From positions 1 to 64,000 of the forward strand of contig JADJZU010000005.1 of the NCBI GenBank assembly GCA_016715625.1: DNA of 64,000 nucleotides, given 5' to 3'. Each line of letters begins with the position of its first letter. The stretch's first letter is position 1. This DNA comes from Bacteroidota bacterium. Lineage in GTDB: Bacteria > Bacteroidota > Bacteroidia > Chitinophagales > LD1. This document shows, one piece after another, positions 53,801 through 63,399 of the stretch. The translations under genes and the position numbers were made by a program. The notes under the pieces were generated by a model. That model did no database searches and was not told the DNA's origin. It was given only the letters and a program-made list of their open reading frames with translations.

Positions 53801-54155
53801 GTTGCCGGCCTACAAAGGCGCATCGGGGTTTGCGGTGAACATAGAGATGGATTTTAACCGGATAGTGAAAGTGAAAAATGCCAAACTCAAAAGCATCTTT
53901 GACCTGAACACCTACCTGTTTGCCGATGCGGGTGCCATTGCTTACACCAATACGCTCAACAAACAGCAGCTATCGCAAATTCGTGCCGATGCCGGAGCGG
54001 GTGTAGCTCTCACCATTAAAAAATGGGGACCGTTGCAAAACATTAAGCCCCTCACGCTCCGCTTCGATGTTCCTTTCTTTATCACCCATGCCCCGTTTGT
54101 GAATCAGAAGCATGTAGATTTCCGGTGGGTGGTAGCGGTGAGTCGCGCGTTTTAA
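50835..54155 (+). CDS. secreted M1-family metallopeptidase
   Basis: About 1,106 residues from MRRTMHHYRPYIRCGALALF, whose hydrophobic core (ALALFALLHTLLWAQG) is a signal peptide. An in-frame start at 50661 adds 58 residues ahead of it and is rejected. The zinc site is H412-E-V-G-H416 in GLLVHEVGHNWFYGMI, with the third ligand E435 in NETYRAAMDEGFTQFLTAWG (HExxH-x18-E). The GAMEN-like site is DGMEYPMLTLDGG. N-terminal strands (ITGEEELTYYNNSPDTLHYV) form the usual M1 sandwich. The C-terminal 450 residues are beta-rich and barrel-like (YNHPKFYGYLSGHLRTGML, LRFDVPFFITHAPFVNQKH). It is probably a periplasmic or outer-membrane aminopeptidase. Confidence 0.88.
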   Translation: MRRTMHHYRPYIRCGALALFALLHTLLWAQGYSDMGPYNQFRTAQNALYWKNKMPHPGYWQQDVHYKIQARIDETTDIITGEEELTYYNNSPDTLHYVFFHLYQNAFQPGSYLHDLQEHNDLHPTYGKYENAKLGTTIDAIQCRKKDLKTELDNTILKVYLDEPLAPNASAKIFMRFRTFYDAGSTRRRMKKYGAWGFKHYNGCQWYPKVCVYDRKFGWCTDQHLNREFYGDYGTFDVDLTFASNYIVEATGHLMNENEVLPDTLRKKLDIRNFKDKPWDEKPSVIIPYKKGQTKTWSYHAENVHDFAFTADPSYRILDTIIYPSLQFPNLALGKQADVRGVRCVALVQEPHASGWQTAHEYLAKIIHAFSRDFGVYEYPKIVVADAADGMEYPMLTLDGGRDPEYRGLLVHEVGHNWFYGMIGSNETYRAAMDEGFTQFLTAWGMEAIDGTYIVQDSSKNKYIRKFWQATPVRDNKFFYSYLSDAIVHNDEPLNTHSDGFNGALGQGGGYRHVYSKTATMLYNLQYVLGDSLFLAAMQHYMQQWKIAHPYPEDFRNSIIRFTGVDLNWFFDQWMETTKNIDYKVGRVRKGQFTDEYHITLRRKGRMQMPVDLRVVSKRDSVYDFQIPNTWFAKQESNKQDVKVLSRWIGWDKLRPTYTATVTIPHGIKNVIIDPSERMADINMLNNRQRGTVDFRFDSRIFPFPSWTKYRMYMRPDIWWNAYDGFKLGIHLHGNYMNVKHVFAFSAWFNTHLAQGGNAYYISKESKKRAGWFSYRFDYSTTLDPVIKKGTFYFNSRWLDGYEMYKLGLVKQFPHNVTLDVHFKGFTRNKEDWRNYLLFPSEWSTIWTSNKKFNASLNITATYSYNHPKFYGYLSGHLRTGMLSSSYNYHYFELTNILKASAWKLDFRTRVYGRFGTAKDLPSESALFFAEGNPEEMMESKYYRAAGFVPAAMAYTYRDNMNHLHYGGGLNMRGYAGYLLAEKDASGVVLPAYKGASGFAVNIEMDFNRIVKVKNAKLKSIFDLNTYLFADAGAIAYTNTLNKQQLSQIRADAGAGVALTIKKWGPLQNIKPLTLRFDVPFFITHAPFVNQKHVDFRWVVAVSRAF

Positions 54156-54208
54156 AGCGGTGCAGCGCTTTTTCTTCCGGCAACAGCGATTGTGCCTATA
54201 TTTAACGC

Positions 54209-54649
54209 GTGATTACCAAAAAATCGAAATACGCTATTAAGGCTTTAGTCTACCTCAGCAAACAGGAGAAAGACAAACGCATACTTATTGAAGAAATAGC
54301 CCAGGCGGAGCGCATCCCCAAAAAATTTCTGGAAGCCATTCTGCTCGACCTTCGCAAAGCCGGCTACTTAGGCAGCAAGAAAGGCAAGGGCGGTGGGTAT
54401 TATCTGCTCAAGCCGGCCGAGGAAATTAACATGGCCGAAATCATGCGCCTGTTTGACGGGGCCATTGCTCTGGTGCCCTGCGTGGCGCATCGCTACTACG
54501 AAGCCTGCGAAGAATGCCTGGACGAAATCACCTGTCCCATTCGCGAGGTGTTTCGCATCATCCGCGAGCAAACGGTAGCCACCCTCAAAGACAATACCTT
54601 TGCCGAGCTGCTGAAAAAAGAAAAAAAACTGAAGCGCTATAGAAACTAA
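54209..54649 (+). CDS. Rrf2-family transcription regulator
   Basis: A 146-residue protein with an N-terminal winged helix (KSKYAIKALVYLSKQEKDKR, RIPKKFLEAILLDLRKAGYL, GSKKGKGGGYYLLKPAEEIN) and three cysteines in the usual region (CVAHRYYEACEECLDEITC), which in Rrf2 proteins such as IscR and NsrR bind an iron-sulfur cluster that senses iron-sulfur status, NO or cysteine supply. The start is GTG at 54209. A TATATTTA box at 54197-54204 ends 4 bases before it, predicting a near-leaderless transcript. It lies alone after the M1 gene; its targets are unknown, although Rrf2 proteins often control sulfur genes. Confidence 0.9.
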   Translation: MITKKSKYAIKALVYLSKQEKDKRILIEEIAQAERIPKKFLEAILLDLRKAGYLGSKKGKGGGYYLLKPAEEINMAEIMRLFDGAIALVPCVAHRYYEACEECLDEITCPIREVFRIIREQTVATLKDNTFAELLKKEKKLKRYRN

Positions 54650-54751
54650 ACCGAGAGCGGCACTTTTCTATTTCGCAAAGGTTCAACTTTTCTTTTCCCT
54701 CATATTCCGCCCAATACTTATTTCAAGCAATCCGTAGTGGTGGTTTATGAA

Positions 54752-57700
54752 TTACAGTTTTACTATACGCTTTATATGTGTTCCTATGATTATAAAATAA
54801 GTGCCGGCCTGCAGGGAGGAAAGGTCAATAGTTGATTGTTCTGTTTGTAATACGATGCGACCCCACATATCACTTAGCGTAATTTGTCCTACACCCTTTA
54901 AGGCTGTTCCGCTAATCTGTATCCGGTGGTTGGTGGGGTTGGGTACGATGGATACATCGTCATCCTCTACAGAGGCAATATCCACCGGTTGTTGCAGCGT
55001 TACTACGGCATCCGGTTGTGCAGGTGCATCTTCTATGTTCCCTACACGGTCGCGGGCAATGGAGTAAAACTTATAGGTGCTGCCGTATTGCCCTTTTACG
55101 CCTGCACTGTCAAATGCATAGTTGTTCAACAGCAGATAGGTAGCGGTATCATTTACGGTTACATACACATCGTAATCCTGTATGCCGGAGTGCGGGTCGG
55201 TTCCCTGCAAGCCAATGTAGAACGTAGTGTCGCTAAGTATAGCCGGCAAGGGTAATACGTTGCTGGATGGCTTCTGCTTGTCGATGGTGTTCAGCCAGGT
55301 ATTGGTTACAATAGCCGGGTTGCTGTCAAACACATGGCGTATTATTGACCTGTTGCAAATGCGGACGGTTGGCTTTTGGCATAATGCTGTATGATACATA
55401 GCCCTCTCCCTCAGGCGAGGTAACGTTAGGATTCAGGAAGCCGTCATTGATAGTGGTTACTACTTCTTTAGTGACCGGGTTCAGCGAAGTAAAGCTCCAG
55501 GTAATAACATGGCTCTGGGTATCGAGCACCGCCTCTATGCGCACAATGGTATTTTTAGCGGGGCGCAAATCTATTTCCTGCGCATAAGTGCCTGTTGCAT
55601 TGGTTAGGAAATAAGCCGTATCGGCAAAACCAAAGCCGGTAAAACGCAAGGTAGACAAGTCAAAGAAACTGGCATCGAGTGTGTCGGTAACCTCTACACG
55701 CGCGGGTGCCGTAGCCGTATCAACGTTTTCGAATCGGATGCGGTAGTGCATACGGTTTTTATCGTTGATGTAGTTTTCGGGGGTAAAGCCTACAGGGCCT
55801 GTTTTATCGTTAGGGTCTAAGGAAGAAGCACTCTTGAAGAAAAAGTTGCTTTCCATAATTTCGGAGAATGGCTTACTGAGTACATCGATACAGCTACCCG
55901 GTATGTTTACATCGAGCGGAGTGAACCCGGTAGGGATGGATACAGAACTGCCCGAAAGCTTGGCTGCAGCAGCATTCAAGCCCTGTCCAAAAAACTTAAT
56001 CAGAAAATCGTTGATTTTATCTTTGGGAGAAAAAGGGCCGCCCGAGCAAGTAGCTACACCGGCAATATCCGATAGCAAATTAAATACGTCTACTACATAC
56101 TTATCGCGAAGCCCTTTGCGGTTGCGTGTTCCGGCTATATCGTTTACGCCATTACCGATAGCGCAACCCAAACTTAAAGCTGCTGCTCCGCAAGAAGTAA
56201 TTGGAGTAGGAATTTCACCCGCTGCATCCAGCAGGCAGGCCATGGGGTCGGCCAGAAAATCGCAGGAAGTGCGCAGGCCTAAATCCACTAATTGGGCCGA
56301 GTCAAAAATGGGTTCGCCTACTTTGGCATACAGCAAGCGGTCGCCCAGACTGGTAGTTTTCATTCTGAACTCAATAATTTCGCTGCTGTTGGCGGGCACT
56401 ACCGGTATCAGGAAAGCACCTATCAAAGCAGAGTCGTTGGTGGTGCTGTCAAAAGCCAATACAAAATCCCCCCCCAGGGCCGCTGTCATCAGCACGTTAA
56501 TAGAATCGCGAATGATATGGTTCCATACATCATTCAATACAGTTTTAGGATTAGTGCCTATATACACCGGCACTCCGTATTGGTTCACATTACCCGGATT
56601 GCTCACCGCTACCTGATAAGAGTAAAACACGTTGATGACTACGCGCGGTTCTCCTATCACCTGCACTTGTGGCAGCCTTATATCTTCAGGCACCAGTTCT
56701 ACTCCGTTCTGTAGTGTATCGGCAAAGCCTGCTGAACTCACCACTACATCATATAAACCCAGCGCTTCGTTATGGAACAGGAAATTGGCTTGTATGGTGC
56801 TGCTGTCAATTACTGCAACCACTTCCGGGGTTAAAGTTGCAGCCCCTTTAATAAACTGAACGGCAGCCGTGGTAAAAGGAAATCCGCCTTTAATCACTAC
56901 CGTTTGCAACTGGTTGTTGGCTATGCGGGGAGGCAACACTTTTTGTATGCCTTTAAATAACAGGTACAAGGTGTCAGTCCTTACTGAACAGTATTTTTGT
57001 GTAGTAAGCACCACGGTATATAAACCCGGGGCAGCGTATTGGTGTGTAGGATTTACCTGAACGGTGGTAGAGTTGCCATCACCAAAGTTCCAGGAAACAA
57101 ATTCCCCATCGGTTAAGTGGGCATCAAAAAATACCTGGTAGCCTTCCCGTAAATAGGTGGGTTTCACGGCCGGCAAATCAACAGGCAGGTAGTCGCGCAT
57201 GGAAAACAGCTGCATACCCGGCAGGTTGGTGTAAGTTTCGCACGGAAACATCGATTCACCGCCATAGGCTAAACCTGACAGATACAGGTTGCCGTTATCG
57301 CCACTCACAATACGGTTAACATAGTCGGTGGCAGAATTGGTGCTGCCACTGCTGCTTACCCACAAAGCTTGTCCGGTTCGGTTAAACTTCAGTATCATGT
57401 TATCGCCATTAGCGGAAGCGGGTAATTGCAGCCCGTTCGGAAACTCCGTATAGCCGGTTTGCCCCACCACATAAAAACCCTCATTAGCATATATCATATC
57501 CAAAATGCGGTGAGAACCGGATCTGTATAATGGCATCATCTTCACCGGATTGAGCAGAGAATCCATTTTCAGCAATACGATATCGAGCAAGGTATTAAAC
57601 GGAGTAATTGAATCATTGCCAAAGTAGGCTTTGTTTACATTACAAACAGCCGGTGCGTATACAAAGCCACTATCATCAACAGCCATAGGGGTCATGTAAT

Positions 57701-58499
57701 CTCCAATGTTACCCAAAAAGCTGCCGTAGGCTTTATATGATTTGACTGTAAGAGCAGTATCTATTCTTAAAAAAGCCAGATTACCTCCATTGCCCTGTGG
57801 CGAAGGTGTTAATGGCAAAAAGGTGGTGTCTACCGTCAGCCCATCGCTGTACATAGACACCAGAATATCGCCATTAGGGGCCACCGTCATGCCTTTGTGT
57901 GAAATGGTTTGCCCGCTGATGGACAGTACATTCCCCAAGGCTGCTGATTGGCAGTTAACACGCTGCATGCCCGCGCATGTTTTTAAGAAGATATAGCCCG
58001 AAGAGTAAGCCAGATAAACTCCGCAACTGGGAAAATACGGCACACTGGTGAGCCATACAAAATTACCGGCCGAATCCAGCTTACTGAGGTTGGTGGTTTG
58101 AGGTACCTGCACCACCGTATCGGCAAATGATAATTGTGTGGTGTTGCTGTTCGACAATATGTAGATATTGGCTGAATCGTCTATGGTTATATCGTATGGA
58201 GCATCGAAACCGCCACTGAAAATAGTGCGGTGCCACAGTTTATTGCCCAGCGAATCAAACTTACCAATCCAGATGTCGACATTACCCGGGGCAATGGGGC
58301 TGATGGTATCGCCCTGTATATACACATCGTTGCCAAAGCTATTGAGCACATACAGGTTGCCTGCTTTGTCGCGCACCATCGATTGACCACTGGAAGGGCC
58401 GTTGCCTTGTGTGCCGGCAAATGTTTTCCAGAGATATTTCTGCGAGAAAACAAGAGAAGTGTTACAAATAAGCAGAAGGAGTAAAAGCTTCATTTTCAT
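54752..58499 (-). CDS. large T9SS cargo protein with propeller, PKD and DUF7619-like parts, frameshifted
   Basis: About 1,248 residues across two frames. The signal peptide is MKMKLLLLLLICNTSLVFSQ. Residues 20-430 are a propeller-like region (WKTFAGTQGNGPSSGQSMVR, LNSFGNDVYIQGDT, GYIFLKTCAGMQ). A PKD module follows (FVSWNFGDGNSTTVQVNPTH), then a long sandwich region and a DUF7619/DUF11-like domain (SLDPNDKTGPVGFTPENYIN, RIRFENVDTATAPARVEVTD). The first frame ends at 55326 just after VSYSIMPKANRPHLQQVNN. The second resumes VFDSNPAIVTNTWLNTID and carries the type A tail (VSIVPNPTNHRIQISGTALK). One base slip around 55346-55352, with one extra C the simplest choice, links them. Confidence 0.8.
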
Positions 58500-58518
58500 G
58501 TTCCGGTGATTTTGATCT

Positions 58519-58548
58519 GCAATCTAAAATATCATTCCGCTTCATCAA
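58519..58548 (-). promoter_or_regulatory. promoter for the 54752-58499 gene
   Basis: On the minus strand TTG (58546-58548) is followed after 19 bases by TAGATTGC (58519-58526), close to the TAnnTTTG consensus. The ATG lies 20 bases downstream. Confidence 0.5.
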
Positions 58549-58631
58549 CTGCTGTTGCTGTGTGGGATTTCGCCTAAGCCCACCCCGGGCCTATCGAATA
58601 GCTTTCCAGCGCTACGCTACCTTGCCCCGCC

Positions 58632-59849
58632 TTACCTGCGGGCAAACTGGATGAGGTTTTGCACCTCAAAATAGGAGAGATGCGGATTGCCGCCCTGCGT
58701 GGCATACATGGGCTGTTGGTCTACTCCCACACCACCGGCCAGCCAGATATAGTCGGGATATTGCAGATAGTTGCTGTAGTTCTGTGTATCCAGCTTTTGC
58801 CATTTGCCCCCCACAATCCGGTTGTTTTGGTCTACATACAAACGATACTGGGTGATGCGGGTTTTGGTGAGCGTTTTGTTGGCAATGCCGGCTGCGGTGG
58901 CGTTATTGTTCAGGGGCAATTCGCCCAGCAGGTGCAGCGTCAGGCGGACGTCCACCGCTTTTTTGGTAGCGGGCGGCATGCCGGTGAGCAGGGCCGTTAC
59001 GGTGCTTTCCTTTAATACCTCCCGTTTGTAGCCCACCACCGATTCGTTCCATTTCTCCTCGCCCTGTTTCACATCCACAAAGAAGGTGCGCTTTTGCCGC
59101 CCCAATACTTCGCGCAGCAGAATATCAAACGTGCCGGCATCGGGCATGCGGCTGTTGTTTTCGCCCACCGAGGCATACCATTGCGCATAAAAGCAGGACG
59201 CTGCGGCCAGGGCCTTGAGGTCTGCGGGATAAAACCGAACATAAATGTCGGAGCTGGTGTCGTACGATTGTACGGTAATGGTGCGCTCCGGCTCGGGCAG
59301 CCAAGCCCCCGCCAGGCGCATGCCATCGCAGAAACCCTCCCGGGCCTGCACGCGCACCGTGTCGGGTCGGGCCACTCCGCTTTCCACCACCACATTGCGG
59401 ATAAGCAGGCGCTCGGGCCCGCGGTGCAGCAGTTCGTTTCTGGTAATCCTGAAATCGGAGTATCCCAGGTAGATATCCATTTTTTCGGCCGGGGACAGAG
59501 CCGCTATTTCGGCTATGCTCATTTGCTGCACCTGCGCCCAGCTCAGCAGCGAATCGCTGTGCGGATGGCTGGAAGGGGTCTGCGTCCAGCGCGTAGCCAG
59601 TCCGCCCTGCAGCAGGGGCATGTAGTTGCCGCCCCAGGGCGCCTGCTGGGCTTTGGGGTGATATTCGTTCAGTCCTTTGGTGTAAGTGAGGTAGCTCTCC
59701 TGCAGGCTATCGTGCTGGGGCGAATGAATCAGGAACTTTTTTACATAGCAAAGGTCCGATTGGTCTATGTGCAGGCTGCTGCAATCCTGGGCAGCTGCAC
59801 GCAGGGCCAGCAGGCTGCAAAGCAGGGTCAGGAGGTAGGTTTGTTTCAT
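58632..59849 (-). CDS. secreted protein of unknown function, 405 residues
   Basis: The start at 59849 (MKQTYLLTLLCSLLALRAAA) is chosen; the frame is open to 59897. After the signal peptide the protein has a mixed fold with several Cys (DCSSLHIDQSDLCYVKKFLI, GFCDGMRLAG) and a long C-terminal half rich in strands (RQKRTFFVDVKQGEEKWNES, DVRLTLHLLGELPLNNNATA). The end is LSYFEVQNLIQFARR, not a sorting tail, so it is probably periplasmic. I do not recognise the family. The 130 bases after its stop contain only the promoter of the next leftward gene. Confidence 0.65.
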   Translation of the reverse strand: MKQTYLLTLLCSLLALRAAAQDCSSLHIDQSDLCYVKKFLIHSPQHDSLQESYLTYTKGLNEYHPKAQQAPWGGNYMPLLQGGLATRWTQTPSSHPHSDSLLSWAQVQQMSIAEIAALSPAEKMDIYLGYSDFRITRNELLHRGPERLLIRNVVVESGVARPDTVRVQAREGFCDGMRLAGAWLPEPERTITVQSYDTSSDIYVRFYPADLKALAAASCFYAQWYASVGENNSRMPDAGTFDILLREVLGRQKRTFFVDVKQGEEKWNESVVGYKREVLKESTVTALLTGMPPATKKAVDVRLTLHLLGELPLNNNATAAGIANKTLTKTRITQYRLYVDQNNRIVGGKWQKLDTQNYSNYLQYPDYIWLAGGVGVDQQPMYATQGGNPHLSYFEVQNLIQFARR

Positions 59850-59867
59850 GTTTAAAATATGAGGCGG

Positions 59868-59897
59868 TGAATGTATTACCTGTGGCTGCATTCGCAA
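59868..59897 (-). promoter_or_regulatory. promoter for the 58632-59849 gene
   Basis: On the minus strand TTG (59895-59897) is followed after 19 bases by TACATTCA (59868-59875), with the ATG 19 bases further on. The layout is the same as at 58519-58548. Confidence 0.5.
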
Positions 59898-59916
59898 GAG
59901 GGGATGAACGATGGAG

Positions 59917-59943
59917 AATTTAGGATTTACGATTTACGATTTT
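59917..59943 (+). repeat. GATTTAC heptamer repeat
   Basis: AATTTAGGATTTACGATTTA, then CGATTTT: three or so heptamers, a diverged, inverted relative of the GAAATCC arrays near cysC and cysN. It lies between divergent genes, ahead of the 60043 start. Confidence 0.55.
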
Positions 59944-60042
59944 GTTCATTATCAAATTGGCATTGCTTCATTCTTTTTCTTTTGCGGCAAACAACCATCC
60001 GCCCTGTGTGTTTCTCTTATTATTGTTTACTTCGAATCTGCA

Positions 60043-62808
60043 ATGAAAATGCTTAGTCACAGAGCCCTGTTAGCCGCTATCGGTATCCTCTTAGGGAGCC
60101 TGCACACCTATGCTACCCACTACCGGGCCGGAGAAATAACCTATTCCATTACCGGCAATTTTCAGGTAACGGCTCGCTGCACCACCTATACCACGGTCAA
60201 CAGCCCGGCCGATAAAGATTATGTGGAAATTAAATGGGGCGATGGCGCGCTGGATACCATCTACCGCGTAAACGGCAATGGCGAAAACCTGGGCAACAAT
60301 GTGCAGCGAAACATTTTTGTGGGCGTGCATACCTATGCCGGAGCCCCCCCTCCGCCCAATAAGTATTACATCATTGGCGTGCTGGACCCCAACCGCATAG
60401 ATGGCATCAATAACATCGACAACGGCAACTCGGTCAACATTCCTTTTTATGTAGAAGATACCCTCAAGTTCCCCACCGATGCCGCCAATATCGGGCTCAA
60501 TAATTCGCCAATCCTGCTCTATCCGCCCATCGACTATGCCAATGTGAACGATACCTTTTATCACAATCCCCTGGCCTACGACCCCGATGGCGACAGCCTG
60601 GTGTTTATCTTTAAAGTGCCCCTGCAGGAGCAGGATATCAATGTGCCGCTCTTTGAGCAGCCCGACCAGTATTGCCTGGCGAATGGTGTGGCCAACAATA
60701 CCTTTACGCTCAACAAAGACAACGGAGAAATAATCTGGGCACTGCCCTGCCAGCAGGGGATTTTCAATATTGCCATATTGATTAAAGAATACCGGGGAGG
60801 CTTCCATCTGGGCACCATGATTCGCGACATGCAGATTATAGTGCTCAATAACCCCAACAATCCGCCACAGCTGAGTGCCGTGCGCGACACCTGCATCCGC
60901 GCGGGCGATTCGCTGGTGGTTTCCGTTTCGGCCACCGACCCCAACGTAACACAAACGGTTACTATATCGGCCAATGGCGGGCCTTTCTTTGTCAATCAAT
61001 CCAAGGCTACGTTTGATAGCACACAGGGCAATCCGGCCTCGGGCATTTTCCGCTGGACCACCGTATGCAGCCATATTCAAAAGCAACCTTATACCGTGTT
61101 GTTTCGCGCAGCAGACGATTACATGAAACCCGGCCCCACCGGCCCCGAACTGGTGCCGCTCGTAGATTTAGAAACCTGGCAGATACGGGTGATTCCTCCC
61201 CCGGTGCAAAACCTCACGGGCATTACCACCACCAGCAGCGTTATCCTCAATTGGGACAATCCATATCTCTGCGGCACCGATGCCGACTTCCGGGGCTTTT
61301 CGGTGTGGCGAAAAACCGGCTGCGACCCTTTTACGCCCGAGTATTGCGAAACAGGACTGGCCGGCAGAGGCTATACCAAATTAACCGGGCAAAATATTTT
61401 TACCTATACCTACACCGACTTTACCACCGTGGTGGGGCAGGAATACAGTTACAGGGTAGTAGCGCATTTCAGCAAAACAGGGCCGAATGGTTTGTTCCAA
61501 TACGATTTTGTGGAGAGCGTGCCCAGCAACGAGGTGTGCGTGTTTATGCCCATCAGCGTGCCGGTGATGTTGAAGGCCGATGTGCAGCAAACCGATGCGG
61601 CTGCCGGACAGGTAGACGTAGCTTGGAGCAAACCACTGGCAGGCGGGGTGAACCTGGATACGCTTCAGTTTCCACCGCCTTATCGCTTCGATTTGTATCG
61701 TGGCAGAGGATTTAATTTATTGAATCCCGTGCTCATTCATTCCACACCGGATGCGCTTTCTTTCTCCACGCTGAACGACACTACCTTTACCGACTCAGGG
61801 CTCAATACACAAGACTCTGCCTGGAGCTACAAAGTTATTTTCTACAGCAACAACGATACGGTGGGGGCCACATCGTCCGCATCCACGGTTTATCTGAATG
61901 TGCTGCCCAGCGACCAATCGCTTTTGCTCACCTGGAACGAAGTAGTGCCCTGGACTAACGATAGCTTCGCCATCTTCCGGTTAAACAAACTAACCGCGGT
62001 CTACGATTCCATTGGCATCACCACCGCGCGCACCTACACCGATGTGGGCCTGCTGAACGATTCCTTGTATTGTTACTACGTAAAATCGTTCGGGCACTAT
62101 GCCATAGCTGCACTGCCGAAGCCTTTGCTCAACAAGAGCCAGAAAGACTGTGCAGTGCCTATCGACACGGTGCCGCCTTGTCCGCCTGTGTTGCGCGTGA
62201 CCAACGATTGCGAACAGTTCAATAATCAACCCTGGACAGCCGCTTCGTTTGTGAACTATCTGCGTTGGTCGCTGCCCGACAGCACTTGTTCCGATGATGT
62301 GGCGGCATACTACATCTACCGGGGCGATGCCAATGAATCGCTGGTGTTTGTGGATAGCATCAGCAACAAAGCCGATTCTTCGTTTAATCATATTCTGAGC
62401 GATAATTTGTCGGGCTGCTATGCGGTAACCGCGGTGGATAGAATCGGCAACGAAAGTGCCTTCAGCAATGTGTTCTGCATAGACAATTGTCCTTATTACA
62501 TACTGCCCAATACCTTTACGCCCAATGGCGATGGCTCCAACGAAATTTTCCATCCGTATAAGCCTTACCGCTTTGTCCCTAAGATTGAAATGAGAATCTA
62601 CAACCGTTGGGGCGAAGAAGTGTTCCGCACCGAAGACCCCGAAATAGGCTGGGATGGCAAAGACCAGAAGACCGGCAAGCCGGTGAGCGATGGGGTGTAT
62701 CTCTATGCCGGTTTTTATTACGAGCAGCGCTTGGGCGGCCTCATTAAAAAACCACTCAGTGGCGAAAAGAAGGGCGGGGGAATGATTCATTTAATCAGAA
62801 GCAAGTAG
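60043..62808 (+). CDS. large secreted protein with gliding-motility type (T9SS type B) C-terminal domain
   Basis: About 921 residues from MKMLSHRALLAAIGILLGSL, a signal peptide. An upstream in-frame start at 59911 would cross a heptamer repeat. The N-terminal region has THYRAGEITYSITGNFQVTA and YDPDGDSLVFIFKVPLQEQD, as in the Bacteroidota family of large gliding-associated surface proteins. Fibronectin-like modules follow (VILNWDNPYLCGTDADFRGF, VNYLRWSLPDSTCSDDVAAY). The last 85 residues are the gliding motility-associated C-terminal domain: YILPNTFTPNGDGSNEIFHP, MRIYNRWGEEVFRTEDPEIG and WDGKDQKTGKPVSDGVYLY. This is a T9SS sorting signal of type B. The stop abuts ribE. Confidence 0.9.
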   Translation: MKMLSHRALLAAIGILLGSLHTYATHYRAGEITYSITGNFQVTARCTTYTTVNSPADKDYVEIKWGDGALDTIYRVNGNGENLGNNVQRNIFVGVHTYAGAPPPPNKYYIIGVLDPNRIDGINNIDNGNSVNIPFYVEDTLKFPTDAANIGLNNSPILLYPPIDYANVNDTFYHNPLAYDPDGDSLVFIFKVPLQEQDINVPLFEQPDQYCLANGVANNTFTLNKDNGEIIWALPCQQGIFNIAILIKEYRGGFHLGTMIRDMQIIVLNNPNNPPQLSAVRDTCIRAGDSLVVSVSATDPNVTQTVTISANGGPFFVNQSKATFDSTQGNPASGIFRWTTVCSHIQKQPYTVLFRAADDYMKPGPTGPELVPLVDLETWQIRVIPPPVQNLTGITTTSSVILNWDNPYLCGTDADFRGFSVWRKTGCDPFTPEYCETGLAGRGYTKLTGQNIFTYTYTDFTTVVGQEYSYRVVAHFSKTGPNGLFQYDFVESVPSNEVCVFMPISVPVMLKADVQQTDAAAGQVDVAWSKPLAGGVNLDTLQFPPPYRFDLYRGRGFNLLNPVLIHSTPDALSFSTLNDTTFTDSGLNTQDSAWSYKVIFYSNNDTVGATSSASTVYLNVLPSDQSLLLTWNEVVPWTNDSFAIFRLNKLTAVYDSIGITTARTYTDVGLLNDSLYCYYVKSFGHYAIAALPKPLLNKSQKDCAVPIDTVPPCPPVLRVTNDCEQFNNQPWTAASFVNYLRWSLPDSTCSDDVAAYYIYRGDANESLVFVDSISNKADSSFNHILSDNLSGCYAVTAVDRIGNESAFSNVFCIDNCPYYILPNTFTPNGDGSNEIFHPYKPYRFVPKIEMRIYNRWGEEVFRTEDPEIGWDGKDQKTGKPVSDGVYLYAGFYYEQRLGGLIKKPLSGEKKGGGMIHLIRSK

Positions 62809-63399
62809 ATGTTTACAGGTATTATTGAAGGCATGGGGCGCATCGTTGCGCTTACGCGGGAGGCGGGGAATCTTCACCTTACGGTGGAGTCCGCTATATC
62901 AGGGGAGCTGAAGATAGACCAGAGTGTAGCCCACAATGGGGTATGCTTGACGGTGGTGGGCTTGCAGGGCCAAACGCACACCGTTACCGCTATTGCCGAA
63001 ACCTTAAGTAAGACCAACCTGGGCAGTTTGCAAATAAACGATACGGTTAATCTGGAGCGCTGCACCCGCGTAGGCGACCGGCTCGATGGCCACATCGTGC
63101 AGGGCCATGTAGACCAAACCGGCACCTGCGTATCGGTGGTGGAGCAGAACGGCAGTTGGCTCTTTACGTTTCAGTATAGCCCCGGCCCCAACCACGTGGT
63201 GGTGGAAAAAGGCTCGGTGTGCATCAACGGCATTTCGCTCACGGCATTTAATGCAAACGATAATTTGTTTTCGGTGGCTATTATTCCTTACACCTGGCAG
63301 CATACCAATATGCAGCACGTCCGCGCAGGCGATGCGGTGAATCTGGAGTTTGATATCATTGGCAAATACGTAGCCCGCATGATGGGCTTCGCCTCTTAG
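62809..63399 (+). CDS. ribE: riboflavin synthase alpha chain
   Basis: A 196-residue enzyme that dismutates two 6,7-dimethyl-8-ribityllumazine molecules to give riboflavin. The two tandem lumazine-binding domains are visible: MFTGIIEGMGRIVALTREAG, then SVAHNGVCLTVVGLQGQT in the first; and GDRLDGHIVQGHVDQTGTCV, then GSVCINGISLTAFNANDN in the second. The start ATG follows the previous stop directly. Its stop overlaps that of the convergent HMG-CoA lyase gene by 3 bases (TTAG at 63396-63399). Confidence 0.95.
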   Translation: MFTGIIEGMGRIVALTREAGNLHLTVESAISGELKIDQSVAHNGVCLTVVGLQGQTHTVTAIAETLSKTNLGSLQINDTVNLERCTRVGDRLDGHIVQGHVDQTGTCVSVVEQNGSWLFTFQYSPGPNHVVVEKGSVCINGISLTAFNANDNLFSVAIIPYTWQHTNMQHVRAGDAVNLEFDIIGKYVARMMGFAS

